Assembly (NCBI GenBank): GCA_021604665.1
Contig: BQJK01000003.1
Coordinates: forward strand, 62,001 to 126,000
Direction: 5' to 3'
Length of the DNA stretch: 64,000 bases
Source of the DNA: Rhodomicrobium sp.
GTDB lineage: Bacteria; Pseudomonadota; Alphaproteobacteria; Rhizobiales; HXMU1428-3
Part shown: positions 16,892 through 26,908 of the stretch, piece by piece
Layout: every line of letters starts with the position of its first letter
Numbering within the stretch: position 1 is the first letter of the stretch
Notes under the pieces: generated by a model
The model's input: only the letters and a program-made list of their open reading frames with translations
Database searches by the model: none
What the model was told of the DNA's origin: nothing
Position numbers and translations under genes: made by a program

Positions 16892-16930
16892 AAAAAGACC
16901 TTCCGGGCGGAAAGCTCAGAAGGTCTTTTT
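16892..16930. terminator. Bidirectional terminator
   Basis: AAAAAGACCTTC and its complement GAAGGTCTTTTT enclose a 15-nt loop. It ends the small membrane protein gene on the plus strand and the VWA gene on the minus strand. Confidence 0.85.
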
Positions 16931-16981
16931 GTTTCGTTCAGTCGTCAGCTAACTAAATAACACTGCCTTAATAAGATGGGC

Positions 16982-18358
16982 TTAATAAGACTGCTGTGTT
17001 TTTTGCTTATATTGCCGGGCCTTCATTTCTTTGCGAGACGCTGTCCAATTGCGGTTATCAAGATTTTTTGAATCTTTCAAATTCTTATCGGCCAGCTCGT
17101 TGAGAGTGGGGGCAAAACTGCCGCCGAGATCCTGGGCATTTTGGCGAAGATAAGCTGCATTATCTTTAAGTACGCGGCGGGCTTCTTCTACCTTGCCTTT
17201 ATCGCGCAGGCTCACGGCGCGCTCATTGCGCTCTGTGGCGATCTGTTCGATGACACTACTCATCACGCGTTTAACCTTGCTCCCCTCGGCGAGGCTGCGG
17301 TCTTTGCTATAGTCTATTTCTGGTGAGGCGCTGACTTTGTGGCGGGTTTTATCGCGCATAGACCTATAGGCCACGGTAACATCTGCCAGCGGCGTGCGGC
17401 CTGGGTCAACGGCTTCTGTGCGCTCAATTTCGATGATCAGATTTTTTTCCTGTGCGGCATAAAGCTGGTTAAGTTTAAGCCGAATACGGCGGCCATCAAT
17501 CTCAGCTTCGCGGCCCAGTACACGTATTGGCCGAAAGCCAATATGGCAATCAATGAAGATATCAACATCCTGCGCGACAACAGAAAGCACATCTCCAAAT
17601 TCTTTATTGAAAATATCCACGAGGTCACGCTCATGGCGGACAAAGGCGTGATTGCCATCGCTGGCATAAGCAAGCTTGGTCATCAGGTCTTCGTTGAAGC
17701 CAAGACCGAGACCGATGGTCGTAATTGAAATGCCTTTCTCAGCCGCTTTGCGGCCCAGCTCTTCCAATTGATCAGGGCTGGAGGGGCCAACATTGGCCAA
17801 ACCATCTGACAACAGGATAACGCGGTTGACGCGGTTTTTATCCAGGTAGCTATCTAGCTCGTTTATGCCTCTTTTTGTGCCCGCATAAAGGGCGGTGCGC
17901 CCGCTTGAGCGGATGGAGCGGATGCGATGGCGAAACTCTGTGAAATTATTAACCCGTGTTGAGGGCAGCAGCACATCTACTGTGTCGCTATAAGCGATGA
18001 TGGAGAGGTAATCATTTTTGCCCAGCCGCTCAACAGCCATGATAGCAGCTTCTTTTGCCTGTTCGATTTTTGCGCCATTCATAGAGCCTGATTTATCAAT
18101 GACAATGGCGATATTAACCGGTGTGCGTTCGGCTTCGCGGTGGCGAATACCTTCAAGGTCAATGCGGAGATAGGTCTTGCCGCCTTGCTCGGTATAATGA
18201 TGTTTTTGGCCAAGCTCAGTGCGGAGCGTAATATCTGAACCAGATTGACCTTCAATATTTTCGGGGGCGGCGTTTAGGGATGGGGTGAAACCGCTTGGGC
18301 TGCTAGCCAAGGCAAGGAGCCCGGCCAGCGCGGCGGCGTATTTACTGATAGCGCGCAT
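16982..18358 (-). CDS. Exported von Willebrand factor A domain protein
   Basis: 458 residues. A signal peptide (MRAISKYAAALAGLLALASS) is followed by a VWA domain from about residue 80 to 260. The MIDAS metal-binding motif DKSGS (88-92) is complete, with a later LLSDGLANVG aspartate. The C-terminal third holds a beta-rich region, then a charged helical stretch (ERNERAVSLRDKGKVEEARR) and a basic tail. VWA proteins of this kind bind partners through a divalent metal; the partner is unknown. No MoxR ATPase gene is adjacent, so it is not part of a standard MoxR-VWA pair in this window. Confidence 0.85.
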   Translation of the reverse strand: MRAISKYAAALAGLLALASSPSGFTPSLNAAPENIEGQSGSDITLRTELGQKHHYTEQGGKTYLRIDLEGIRHREAERTPVNIAIVIDKSGSMNGAKIEQAKEAAIMAVERLGKNDYLSIIAYSDTVDVLLPSTRVNNFTEFRHRIRSIRSSGRTALYAGTKRGINELDSYLDKNRVNRVILLSDGLANVGPSSPDQLEELGRKAAEKGISITTIGLGLGFNEDLMTKLAYASDGNHAFVRHERDLVDIFNKEFGDVLSVVAQDVDIFIDCHIGFRPIRVLGREAEIDGRRIRLKLNQLYAAQEKNLIIEIERTEAVDPGRTPLADVTVAYRSMRDKTRHKVSASPEIDYSKDRSLAEGSKVKRVMSSVIEQIATERNERAVSLRDKGKVEEARRVLKDNAAYLRQNAQDLGGSFAPTLNELADKNLKDSKNLDNRNWTASRKEMKARQYKQKTQQSY

Positions 18359-18478
18359 TGGAATTACCTCAAGGTTATTGCTGTAGCTTTCGCCTTAGCA
18401 AGTGAGGGTGGCATGAGCGCGGCTGAAATTTGTCAAAAAAACGGTGTTCAGTTGTTTTGCATTAAATTTCGTTCAGCT

Positions 18479-19486
18479 TTAAACATTTGTCTTCTTACTG
18501 CGGCTTGTGGGGAACACCCTATCTGGTGGGGCGTGGTGATCGATAAACGCTTTGATATTGATCATGACTTTCTCGCCCATATCTATGCGGCTCTCTAATG
18601 TGGCGGAGCTCATATGCGGTAGGGCGACAACTTTATCATTATGGAGAAGGCGGCTATCAATTTCGGGCTCATGCTCAAATACATCAAGGCCGGCGCCGGC
18701 AATGGCGCCATCTTCAATGGCAGTGGCGAGGGCATTCTCATCTATAATGTCACCGCGGGCGGTGTTAATGATAAAGGCTGTTGGCTTTAACAGTTTGATG
18801 CGGCGAGCCGAAAGCAGGTGATAAGTGGCCGGTGTTGAGGGGCAGTTAACAGAGATGATATCCATCCGTGAAAGCATTTGATCCAGGCTTTCAAAATAGG
18901 ATGCATCCAGCTCTTGCTCTATCTCTTCGGCTATGCGGCGGCGGTTGTGATAACAGATTTTAAGACCGAAGGCGCGGGCACGCCGGGCAACCGCCTGGCC
19001 AATGCGCCCCATGCCGATGATGCCTAGTGATTTACCATATAGCCTGTGACCTAACATCCAGGTGGGAGACCAACCGCCCCAGCTATTTTGCGGGTCATTT
19101 AAAAAGATTGCCCCTTCCAAGAGGCGGCGGGGCACTGCCAGCATCAGGGCCATGGTCATGTCGGCTGTGTCTTCAGTGAGCACGCCGGGCGTGTTGGTGA
19201 CTATAAGGCCTGCATCTTGAGCGGCATCTAGATCAATATTATCCACGCCGGTGCCGAAATTGGCGATCAGCTTTAGATTTGGGCCAGCGGCTTTTATGAG
19301 CTCGGCATCAATTTTATCTGTCACGGTGGGGACGATAATATCTGCCACTTCCAATGCCTGTTGCAATGTGGCTTTATCCATAGGCTGGTCTGTGGGATTC
19401 AAACGAACGTTGAATAGCTCTCCCATGCGGGATTCTATGCTCTCCGGCAGTTTACGCGTGACGATGACTAACGGGTCCTGGTACAT
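18479..19486 (-). CDS. D-2-hydroxyacid dehydrogenase (glyoxylate/hydroxypyruvate reductase-like)
   Basis: 335 residues. NAD(P)-binding motif GMGRIG (158-163) and the catalytic triad of the family, Arg244 (NTARGD), Glu273 (EHEPE) and His291 (LPHMSSAT), are all present. The enzyme interconverts 2-keto and D-2-hydroxy acids in the cytoplasm; close relatives reduce glyoxylate or hydroxypyruvate (GyaR-like), but the substrate cannot be fixed from sequence. An SH3-domain gene lies divergently 279 bp upstream, a pairing seen in other alphaproteobacteria. Confidence 0.92.
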   Translation of the reverse strand: MYQDPLVIVTRKLPESIESRMGELFNVRLNPTDQPMDKATLQQALEVADIIVPTVTDKIDAELIKAAGPNLKLIANFGTGVDNIDLDAAQDAGLIVTNTPGVLTEDTADMTMALMLAVPRRLLEGAIFLNDPQNSWGGWSPTWMLGHRLYGKSLGIIGMGRIGQAVARRARAFGLKICYHNRRRIAEEIEQELDASYFESLDQMLSRMDIISVNCPSTPATYHLLSARRIKLLKPTAFIINTARGDIIDENALATAIEDGAIAGAGLDVFEHEPEIDSRLLHNDKVVALPHMSSATLESRIDMGEKVMINIKAFIDHHAPPDRVFPTSRSKKTNV

Positions 19487-19765
19487 AGATTGCCCCTCTT
19501 TTCATTTATGACCTAACTTCTTTTAACAAATTGAGAGGCCTAGCGGAATGGCATAATCACAGAATAGTGAGAGAGTGCCCAACCGCCTTAATCTCGGAAC
19601 CTGGTCGCAATGATGTCATCTTTTTCAGCTCAATAGACCAAGAGGTGATATGCTTCATATATGGCATAACCGGTGGCGTGCAAAGGGTTGACTTTTACCC
19701 TCTGGCTGTTAGGCATGCGACGGTTTTACCCCATATGTAATAATTCTATATTTTGAGTGGACTTA

Positions 19766-20305
19766 ATGACCAGCGCTGCTTTTTCTAAAATAGCGATCGG
19801 CCTGTTTTTGGCTATTGTGATCGCACCGGTTTCATCGCTCTTGGCAGTTGAGCGGGCGATTGGCCCTAGCGGCGAACCTGTGCCGCGCTTTGAAAGCCTG
19901 AAATCTGACAAAGTCAATGTACGGCGGGGGCCGGGCCGCGATCATAAAATTCTCTGGGTTTTTAAAAAACTTGGCATGCCGGTTAAAATTATTTCTGAAT
20001 ATGAAGACTGGCGCGAGATCGAAGACCAGGCCGGGTCGCGCGGGTGGATATTTTATGGTCTTTTATCACGACGGCGCACGGGTATAACCCGTGACCCGGC
20101 TGATATGGGGTTAAAGTATTTCTCGCTATATGAAGAAGCTTCCAGTGACGATGAAGCCATTGCCCAGCTGGGGCGCGGGGTGATTGTTCATATTGTCAAT
20201 TGCACAGGCAGCTGGTGCCAAATTTCAGTGAATGACAAGCTTAAGGGCTATCTTTCACAGAAACAGTTATGGGGACTTTTTAAAAATGAGCCGACAAAGA
20301 ACTAG
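19766..20305 (+). CDS. Exported protein with bacterial SH3 domains
   Basis: 179 residues from ATG 19766 (an in-frame GTG at 19757 is possible). A signal peptide or N-terminal anchor (SKIAIGLFLAIVIAPVSSLL) precedes two SH3-like units: about 47-105 (VNVRRGPGRDHKILWVFKKLG ... GWIFYGLL) and about 115-172. The VRRGPG motif is typical of SH3_3/SH3_4 domains that bind cell-wall peptides. Probable periplasmic location; exact role unknown. Confidence 0.82.
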   Translation: MTSAAFSKIAIGLFLAIVIAPVSSLLAVERAIGPSGEPVPRFESLKSDKVNVRRGPGRDHKILWVFKKLGMPVKIISEYEDWREIEDQAGSRGWIFYGLLSRRRTGITRDPADMGLKYFSLYEEASSDDEAIAQLGRGVIVHIVNCTGSWCQISVNDKLKGYLSQKQLWGLFKNEPTKN

Positions 20306-20340
20306 CTGAGCCCTGCCGTTTAACCTCGTCTCGATAAATA

Positions 20341-20862
20341 TTAATTTGGGCGCAAGCTTAAATTGGCGTGCTTTATTTCGCGTTTTAAAACAGCGGTGAA
20401 TTCCCGTTTTTCATCATCAGAGAGAAAGCTGCCAAAATACATGCTTTTGCCATGTGAGGTGATCTGCATTTTCGTGGAGCCGCTTGAATGCTCCTCAAGG
20501 CCAATGCTGACCCAAAAGGGGTTAAACTCCCACACTTGCCGGCGACCGGAGGGGTAAACCCGCTCTAGTACCAACTCGTTAGAGGTTAGGTTTATCTGTT
20601 CGAAAATTTTAGCATCACGATAATTGCGCTTGAAGGCCCAGTAGATCAGCGCTACGTCCAGCCCCATAAAGCCCATTACCGGCCAGGCTCCTAAAGCCAT
20701 AAAGACCAAACCCATGCCGAAACAGATGATGCTGATCAAAATCATAAATATGAGGAAGCCGCGCGGGCTCAGTGAGCGATGCGGCGTGAGCAAAGCGGAA
20801 AAGGCAAATTCCTTGTTATTTATGTTGTGCGCGTGCGGTTTATAACCGCTATTTTCTGTCAT
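20341..20862 (-). CDS. DUF2244 integral membrane protein
   Basis: 173 residues with a cytoplasmic N-terminus, two adjacent transmembrane helices (about 36-56 and 60-77, FLIFMILISIICFGMGLVF and the following segment), an FKRNYRDA junction and a soluble C-terminal domain containing WEFNPFWV. These match DUF2244, a conserved alphaproteobacterial inner-membrane family without known function. It is divergent from nth, which starts 103 bp away. Confidence 0.88.
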   Translation of the reverse strand: MTENSGYKPHAHNINNKEFAFSALLTPHRSLSPRGFLIFMILISIICFGMGLVFMALGAWPVMGFMGLDVALIYWAFKRNYRDAKIFEQINLTSNELVLERVYPSGRRQVWEFNPFWVSIGLEEHSSGSTKMQITSHGKSMYFGSFLSDDEKREFTAVLKREIKHANLSLRPN

Positions 20863-20965
20863 CTTGCCAGTATATTCGTCTATTCTTTGCTGGCAAGCGT
20901 GGTTGTTTTTGTTTCTACCTGGCCTGTTTGTAATAATTAATCCCTAGACCCTGAAGCGTTGATAT

Positions 20966-21616
20966 ATGGCAGCCAGACACCTAAAAACTGATGAGATTGA
21001 GACCCTTTTTACTCGCCTTTCAGAAGCGATGCCTGAGCCTAAAACCGAGCTGAATTTTACCAACCCTTATACCTTGGTGGTTGCTGTGGCGCTTTCAGCC
21101 CAGGCAACTGATGTTGGGGTTAATAAAGCAACCACTGAGCTTTTTAAAATTGCTGATACACCGCAAAAAATGTTGCAGCTTGGTGAAGAAAAGCTGATCG
21201 AGCATATTCGCACCATTGGTCTTTTTCGTAATAAAGCCAAGAATGTTATCGCGCTTTCCAAGATGTTGATTGAAGACTTTGAAGGGGAAGTGCCAGCAAC
21301 GCGGGTTGAGCTGGAGCGGCTGCCAGGTGTGGGCCGTAAAACAGCGAATGTTGTAATGAATGTGGCTTATGGCGAGCCGACCATTGCGGTTGATACGCAT
21401 ATTTTCAGGGTATCGAACCGCACCGGGCTTGCCCCTGGCAAAGATGTGCTGGCGGTTGAGTTAAAATTGGAGAAACGGGTGCCTGAAAAATTCCTTCTCC
21501 ATGCCCATCATTGGTTGATTTTACATGGACGCTATATTTGTAAAGCTCGCAAACCAGCTTGTGGACGCTGCCAACTCGCAGATATTTGCCTGTTTAAAGA
21601 AAAAACTATCGATTAG
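20966..21616 (+). CDS. nth: Endonuclease III (base-excision DNA glycosylase/AP lyase)
   Basis: 216 residues. Catalytic Lys125 in the helix-hairpin-helix LPGVGRKTANVV and Asp143 in VDTHIFR are present. The C-terminal [4Fe-4S] ligands are Cys192, Cys199, Cys202 and Cys208 (C-x6-C-x2-C-x5-C). It removes oxidised pyrimidines and cleaves the resulting abasic site. Length and domains are normal. Confidence 0.97.
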   Translation: MAARHLKTDEIETLFTRLSEAMPEPKTELNFTNPYTLVVAVALSAQATDVGVNKATTELFKIADTPQKMLQLGEEKLIEHIRTIGLFRNKAKNVIALSKMLIEDFEGEVPATRVELERLPGVGRKTANVVMNVAYGEPTIAVDTHIFRVSNRTGLAPGKDVLAVELKLEKRVPEKFLLHAHHWLILHGRYICKARKPACGRCQLADICLFKEKTID

Positions 21617-21759
21617 CCGCCGCTCTTTGCACAGACTTTTAGCATTTCGTTTTGTTACCCGGCAAAGCGGTTGACAAGCCGGGTTAAATGACAACAAATC
21701 AGCGCAGCTAAACTCAAATTCTTGAAATATGCCGCATTTTGCGGGGGTAAAGGGGTGTT

Positions 21760-22749
21760 ATGTCCGATCATGATGTTATTGGAATTGGCAATGCAATCGT
21801 AGATATCATTGCCCGGTGTGATGATGATGTGCTGACAAAGCTTAATCTCCCCAAAGGTAATATGCAGCTGATTAGCGCTGAAGAGGCGGACCGCCTCTAT
21901 AATGGTATGGGGCCGGCGGTTGAAATTTCTGGCGGCTCTGCTGCCAATACCTGCGCTGGTATTGCGGCGCTTGGCGGCAAGTCTTCCTTTATCGGCTCAG
22001 TGAAAGACGACCAGTTTGGCAAAGTTTTTCATCATGACCTGAACGCCATTGGCGTAACATTCAATACCGGCTTTGCCACCGGTGACACGCCAACAGCCCG
22101 TTGCCTTGTCTTTGTAACACCTGACGGTGAGCGCACCATGAATACATATCTTGGTGCCTGTGCAGAACTCGGGCCGGAAGATCTTGATGAAGACATGATC
22201 CGCGGTGCGAAAATTTCATATCTTGAGGGGTATCTATTTGATCCGCCCCGCGCCAAAGAAGCTTTCATGAAAACTGCTGCCATTGCGAAACAAGCCGGTA
22301 ACCGGGTTGCGCTGACGCTTTCTGATGCGTTTTGTGTTGAGCGCCACCGGGAAGATTTTCTCAATTTTATCCGCCGGGATGTGGATATTCTTTTCGCCAA
22401 TGAAGATGAGATTAAAGCGCTTTATCAGGTTGATCAGTTTGAAGATGCAGCAGATAACGCCCGCCATGATGTTGAGCTGGCAGCCCTGACACAAGGGATT
22501 GATGGTTCATTCATCATTCACGGTAATGCCGCCACTGCAGTGCCAAGCTTTCGGGTTGAGAGTGTGATGGATACCACCGGTGCTGGCGATTTGTTTGCGG
22601 CCGGTTTCCTTTATGGTTTCACCCAAGGTAAATCGCTGGATATTTGTGGTTCACTTGGCGCTCTGGCGGCAGCTGAGGTGATCTCTCATATCGGGGCGCG
22701 GCCTGAGGCTAATTTGATCGAGATTTCCAAGGCTAATAACTTGCTCTAG
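21760..22749 (+). CDS. PfkB-family carbohydrate/nucleoside kinase (adenosine kinase-like)
   Basis: 329 residues. The first PfkB signature (GGSAANTCAGIAALGGKSSF, residues 66-85) and the second (DTTGAGDLFAAGF near 271-283, with the catalytic Asp in GAGD) are both present. The opening VIGIGNAIVDIIARCDDDVL resembles alphaproteobacterial adenosine-kinase-like enzymes, but fructokinase or ribokinase activity cannot be excluded. It stands alone and converges with coaA. Confidence 0.9.
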   Translation: MSDHDVIGIGNAIVDIIARCDDDVLTKLNLPKGNMQLISAEEADRLYNGMGPAVEISGGSAANTCAGIAALGGKSSFIGSVKDDQFGKVFHHDLNAIGVTFNTGFATGDTPTARCLVFVTPDGERTMNTYLGACAELGPEDLDEDMIRGAKISYLEGYLFDPPRAKEAFMKTAAIAKQAGNRVALTLSDAFCVERHREDFLNFIRRDVDILFANEDEIKALYQVDQFEDAADNARHDVELAALTQGIDGSFIIHGNAATAVPSFRVESVMDTTGAGDLFAAGFLYGFTQGKSLDICGSLGALAAAEVISHIGARPEANLIEISKANNLL

Positions 22750-22813
22750 GCTTGAAACCAATTTTGGTTTTGGTCTCTATATTCTCTCTATTATGGTGAG
22801 GCTTAGATCTGCC

Positions 22814-23767
22814 CTACAGCTTTCTCAGCTTCACCTCTTCAACCGCATGATCTTTGCTCTTCCTCAAAATCAAGTCAGCGCGTTGGCGGGTTGGTAGAAT
22901 ATTTTTTTCCAAATTGCGCAGGTTGATACTTCGCCAAATGTTACGGGCGGTTGCTTCTACCTCTTTATCATCCAATGATGCGTATTTATGGAAGTAAGCC
23001 GCTGGGTCGCGAAAGGCTGTTTCTTTCAAGCGCCAGAAACGTTCGATATACCATTGCTCGATATCTATGGTGGCGGCATCGATATAAACGGACACATCAA
23101 AAAAATCTGAGACAAAGGGCATGGCGCTGCCGCTTTTAGGCATACTGGCTGGTTGCAGCACGTTCAGGCCCTCTACCACCAGAATATCAGGTCGATCTAT
23201 ACTAACATACTGGTTTTCAAGTATATTATAGGCAAAGTGTGAGTAAATGGGCGCCTTTACATTTGGCTCTCCGGATTTTACATCAGCCAGGAACCGCAAC
23301 AGGCGGTTGGTATCAAAACTCTCTGGGAACCCTTTGCGATGCATGATCTTGCGATCTTCAAGCACCTTATTAGGTAACAGGAATCCATCTGTTGAGATGA
23401 GGTCCACATGGGGGTGGCCGGGCCAGCGGGCCAACAGAGCTTTTAGCACCCGGGCGGTTGTGCTTTTGCCGCAAGCAACAGAGCCTGCAATGCCGATAAT
23501 GAAGGGAACTTTTAGCTCCGATTTGCCGAGAAAGCGACTGGTGACCAGGTGCAACTCTTGTGAGGCAGAAACATAGAGGCTGAGCAGACGAGAGAGCGGC
23601 AGGTAAATTTCTTCAACTTCCTTCGTCGATAGCCGCTCAGATAGACCGCCGAGCCGCGCAACATCTTCCGGGCTTAGGGTCATCGGGGTATCACGACGCT
23701 GTGCTGCCCATTCCTCACGTGACATAATCAGGTAAGGCGACTTATGTAACTCTACGGGTTTATCCAT
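22814..23767 (-). CDS. coaA: Pantothenate kinase (type I)
   Basis: 317 residues, the type I (bacterial) length. The P-loop GSVACGKS (95-102) and the [10 protein letters not shown] lead-in are characteristic. It phosphorylates pantothenate, the first and controlled step of coenzyme A synthesis. It follows hisE by 32 bp on the same strand, an arrangement shared with other Hyphomicrobiales, so it is probably the last gene of the his transcript. Confidence 0.96.
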   Translation of the reverse strand: MDKPVELHKSPYLIMSREEWAAQRRDTPMTLSPEDVARLGGLSERLSTKEVEEIYLPLSRLLSLYVSASQELHLVTSRFLGKSELKVPFIIGIAGSVACGKSTTARVLKALLARWPGHPHVDLISTDGFLLPNKVLEDRKIMHRKGFPESFDTNRLLRFLADVKSGEPNVKAPIYSHFAYNILENQYVSIDRPDILVVEGLNVLQPASMPKSGSAMPFVSDFFDVSVYIDAATIDIEQWYIERFWRLKETAFRDPAAYFHKYASLDDKEVEATARNIWRSINLRNLEKNILPTRQRADLILRKSKDHAVEEVKLRKL

Positions 23768-23799
23768 CGGGCCGTACCCTTTTTATTGCGTGAGACGGG

Positions 23800-24120
23800 C
23801 TAGTTTTTGCTCCGCCCGGCTTTTTCTTCATGGCCTGAAAGACCCATGCGACTGGCCAAAATGGCTTCTACCTCTGCAAATGAGATGCCTTTGGCCTCTA
23901 GTAAAACAAGAAGATGATAAATCAGGTCTGCCGCTTCGTTTTTCAGAGCATCCTCATCTTCAGCAACCGCCGCTATCACGGTTTCTACCGCTTCTTCGCC
24001 GAGCTTCTTGGCGCATTTTAGCGGGCCCGCTTCGATCAGCGATTTAGTATAGGATTTTTCTGCCGTTGCGTTTTGCCGCTCTTTTATTATGGCGGTAAGC
24101 TGGGTGAGGGTGCTGGTCAT
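23800..24120 (-). CDS. hisE: Phosphoribosyl-ATP pyrophosphohydrolase
   Basis: 106 residues; the MazG-like all-helical fold signature GEEAVETVIAA and DEDALKNEAADLIYHLLVLL carries the Glu and Asp residues that bind magnesium. It catalyses the second step of histidine synthesis. Lies 35 bp after hisF. Confidence 0.95.
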   Translation of the reverse strand: MTSTLTQLTAIIKERQNATAEKSYTKSLIEAGPLKCAKKLGEEAVETVIAAVAEDEDALKNEAADLIYHLLVLLEAKGISFAEVEAILASRMGLSGHEEKAGRSKN

Positions 24121-24155
24121 AAGCTACCTTAGATTTTTGGCGGTGTTCTCTAACA

Positions 24156-24941
24156 TCAGGCGGCGATGCCATCCAACCGCATATTGAGGCCTTTTTCGGC
24201 CATATAACGCTTTGCTTCTCCGATTGTATAGTCACCGAAGTGAAAAATTGAAGCGGCGAGCACAGCGCTGGCCCCGCCTTCTGTCACGCCTTCGACCAGG
24301 TGATCCAAGGTGCCAACACCGCCAGAGGCAATAACCGGCACGCTAACAGCATCTGAAATGGCCCTTGTGAGGGGGAGATTAAAACCGGCTCTGGTGCCAT
24401 CTCTATCCATTGAAGTGAGCAGAATTTCTCCCGCCCCTCTTGCTACGACATCTTTTGCATATTCAACCGCATCAATGCCGGTTCTTGTGCGGCCGCCATG
24501 GGTGAATAGCTCCCAGCGCAGGGGTTCCCCTTCTGCTGAGACAGTTTTGGCATCTATTGCAATAACAATGCATTGCGCGCCGAATTTTTCAGACGCTGCG
24601 TTCACCAGCTCTCTATTGTTCACGGCCGCAGTGTTGATGGAGACCTTATCTGCGCCTGCTTCCAGCAGTTTTCTGATATCGCTGACCTCACGCACGCCGC
24701 CGCCAACAGTGAGCGGCATGAAACAATTTTCTGCGGTGCGCTGTACCACATCGAATATGGTTTCGCGGTTATCTGAAGAGGCGGTGATATCGAGGAAGCA
24801 CAGCTCATCAGCACCCGCGGCATCATAGGCCTTGGCGGCCTCAACGGGATCACCTGCATCGATGAGGTCAACAAAGTTGACGCCCTTGACGACGCGGCCG
24901 TCCTTCACGTCTAGACAGGGAATTACACGGGTTTTAAGCAT
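24156..24941 (-). CDS. hisF: Imidazole glycerol phosphate synthase, cyclase subunit
   Basis: 261 residues, a (beta/alpha)8 barrel. Catalytic Asp11 ([10 protein letters not shown]) and the second Asp of VIAIDAKT are present, plus phosphate-binding glycines (GGGVREV, ASGGVG). With HisH it makes imidazole glycerol phosphate and AICAR. The first 16 codons are repeated, in decayed form, in the intergenic DNA immediately upstream (see 24897-25230). Confidence 0.96.
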   Translation of the reverse strand: MLKTRVIPCLDVKDGRVVKGVNFVDLIDAGDPVEAAKAYDAAGADELCFLDITASSDNRETIFDVVQRTAENCFMPLTVGGGVREVSDIRKLLEAGADKVSINTAAVNNRELVNAASEKFGAQCIVIAIDAKTVSAEGEPLRWELFTHGGRTRTGIDAVEYAKDVVARGAGEILLTSMDRDGTRAGFNLPLTRAISDAVSVPVIASGGVGTLDHLVEGVTEGGASAVLAASIFHFGDYTIGEAKRYMAEKGLNMRLDGIAA

Positions 24942-25230
24942 GGGTGACCCTTCCCTGTATCGGCGTTCGGCCGCTGTTTTTTGATTGCCTGTCCTCGCGC
25001 CGCTGTGGGCAAGGCGGGGCCGTCCTTCACGTCTAGACAGGGAATTACGCGGGTTTTAAGCATAGGTGACCCTTCCCTGTATCAGCGTTCGGCCGCTGTT
25101 TTTTGATTGTCTGTCCTCGTTGCGCTGCGGGCAAGACATCTTTGATTGCCTGTCCTCGCTGCGCTGCGGGCAAGGCGGGGCCGTCCTTTACGTCCAGGCA
25201 GGGAATTACGTGGGTTATAGGCATAGGCGT
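24897..25230. repeat. Tandem partial copies of the hisF 5' end and upstream sequence
   Basis: The sequence TCCTTCACGTCTAGACAGGG of the hisF N-terminal coding region recurs 122 bp further right and a third, diverged copy follows 161 bp later. Copy 2 retains the ATG (at 25063) and the codons for [15 protein letters not shown] on the minus strand, then runs into unrelated sequence; copy 3 is degenerate. A shorter unit, TGTCCTCG-(C/T)-TGCGCTGCGGG, is itself duplicated between copies 2 and 3. Confidence 0.9.
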
Positions 25231-25338
25231 TGCGGCTCGCAGGTTTTTTATTGGTGTTTTACAACCTTTAGCAGAGATTGAGCATGGGTCAAAGTAAGCA
25301 AAGGTGCTGTTTTACCGCATCGCGGTCTGGTTATTGAC

Positions 25339-26064
25339 CTAGCCTTTTAACACGCGCTGGGCTTCTGAAGGGTCTAGGCGGCCATCATAGAGCGCCCGGC
25401 CAGAGATCGCGCCTTCTAGCAAGGCATTTTCTGGCAACATCAGCGCATGGATATCTTCTATCGAGGCAAGGCCGCCGGAGGCGATAACCGGAATGCTCAC
25501 CGCTTTGGCCAGCTCTCTTGTCGCGTCCAGGTTTAACCCGGTTAAAATGCCGTCTCTGGCAATGTCGGTATAGATAATTGAGGCAACGCCGGCATCTTCA
25601 AATTTTTGTGCTAGCTCGATGGCGCTTAAGGTTGAGGTTTCAGCCCAGCCTTCTACAGCGACATAGCCATCCTTGGCATCAATGCCCACGGCTATTTTGC
25701 CGGGGAATTGTTTACAGGCCTCTATCACCAGGTCAGGGTCTTTCACGGCAACTGTGCCAAGTATGACGCGGCTGATGCCTTTCTCTAACCACATGGCTAT
25801 TGTCTCTAAATCGCGGATGCCGCCGCCGAGCTGGGCGGGGATGGTGATGGCGCTTAATATTTCTTCTACCGCGCCAGCATTAACCGGCTCACCTGCGAAG
25901 GCACCATTCAGGTCTACGATATGGAGATATTCAAAGCCCTGCTCTTCAAAGGCTTTGGCCTGATTGGCGGGGCTGTCGTTAAAGACCGTGGCTTTGTCCA
26001 TCTCGCCTTTGATCAGGCGAACACATTTACCGTCTTTGAGATCAATGGCGGGGAAAAGGATCAT
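25339..26064 (-). CDS. hisA: Phosphoribosylformimino-AICAR ribotide isomerase
   Basis: 241 residues, (beta/alpha)8 barrel paralogous to HisF. Catalytic Asp8 ([12 protein letters not shown]) and the second Asp in VGIDAKDG are present. It opens the ribose ring of ProFAR in histidine synthesis. The distance to hisF is 397 bp because of the repeat array between them. Confidence 0.96.
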   Translation of the reverse strand: MILFPAIDLKDGKCVRLIKGEMDKATVFNDSPANQAKAFEEQGFEYLHIVDLNGAFAGEPVNAGAVEEILSAITIPAQLGGGIRDLETIAMWLEKGISRVILGTVAVKDPDLVIEACKQFPGKIAVGIDAKDGYVAVEGWAETSTLSAIELAQKFEDAGVASIIYTDIARDGILTGLNLDATRELAKAVSIPVIASGGLASIEDIHALMLPENALLEGAISGRALYDGRLDPSEAQRVLKG

Positions 26065-26154
26065 ATTGTCATTTGGCCTATCAGAATGTTTGTATTTGTT
26101 GCGTTTCTATACCCTGTTGGCAGGCAAATGCGCAATGGCCACTTACTGCCGCAG

Positions 26155-26883
26155 TTAAGCGGGCGTCCATTTCAGGAAATTGCTGATCAGTTTCAGGCCT
26201 AATGTCTGGCTTTTTTCAGGGTGGAACTGGGTTCCGATTATGTTGTCTCGCCCGACCATCGCAGTGATTTCGCCGCCATACTCAGTGACCAGCAGGCGGT
26301 GGGCCGGGTTTTCAACCTCGAAATGGTAGCTATGGACAAAATAGGCATGCAGCCCGTTTGGCCCCAGCGGGATGCCTTCCAGCACGGGATGGATTTTATG
26401 AGGATTATTGGAAACCGATGTCGCTTCCTCTATTCTACCACCAGTCAGCGCATCGCTCCCCGTAATATTCACCTTTAAGGTGTTCCAGCCCATGTGGGGG
26501 ATTTTTAGGTGTGGGTCGTTTGGTTTGATTGGCACCACCTTGCCGCCCAACCAGCCCAGCCCTTTGGTGACACCATGTTCATGGCCTTCCGTGCTCATCA
26601 GCTGCATGCCAACACAAATACCAAGGAAGGGGCGCTTTTCCTGCAAGACCATCTCTTCCAGAGTTTCATGCAGGCCCTCGATTGCTTCAAGCCCGCTCAG
26701 GCAATCAGCATAGGCGCCAACGCCCGGGAGGACGATGCGATCTGCTTGGCGGATTTTTTCAGGTGAATTTGTCAGCTCAATGCGCGTGCCATCGCCATTT
26801 TCTCTCGCTGCGCGCTCAAAGGATTTTTGGGCAGAATGCAGATTGCCGGAGCCATAGTCGATGATTACGGTGGTGTTAGACAT
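26155..26883 (-). CDS. hisH: Imidazole glycerol phosphate synthase, glutaminase subunit
   Basis: 242 residues, a class I glutamine amidotransferase. Nucleophile Cys90 (FLGICVGMQ) and the His221/Glu223 pair (QFHPEKS) complete the triad. It feeds ammonia to HisF. Slightly longer than the E. coli enzyme, as usual in alphaproteobacteria. Confidence 0.96.
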   Translation of the reverse strand: MSNTTVIIDYGSGNLHSAQKSFERAARENGDGTRIELTNSPEKIRQADRIVLPGVGAYADCLSGLEAIEGLHETLEEMVLQEKRPFLGICVGMQLMSTEGHEHGVTKGLGWLGGKVVPIKPNDPHLKIPHMGWNTLKVNITGSDALTGGRIEEATSVSNNPHKIHPVLEGIPLGPNGLHAYFVHSYHFEVENPAHRLLVTEYGGEITAMVGRDNIIGTQFHPEKSQTLGLKLISNFLKWTPA

Positions 26884-26908
26884 GGGGACTTAATGATCTC
26901 GCGCTGGG

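Noticed and set aside
19531-19740. 69-codon open frame between the dehydrogenase and SH3 genes
   Set aside because: Covers the expected divergent promoter region and has no coding character.
24942-25338. Open frames of 64-71 codons within the hisF-side repeats
   Set aside because: They arise from GC-rich repeated DNA read against the hisF fragment copies; no ribosome sites.
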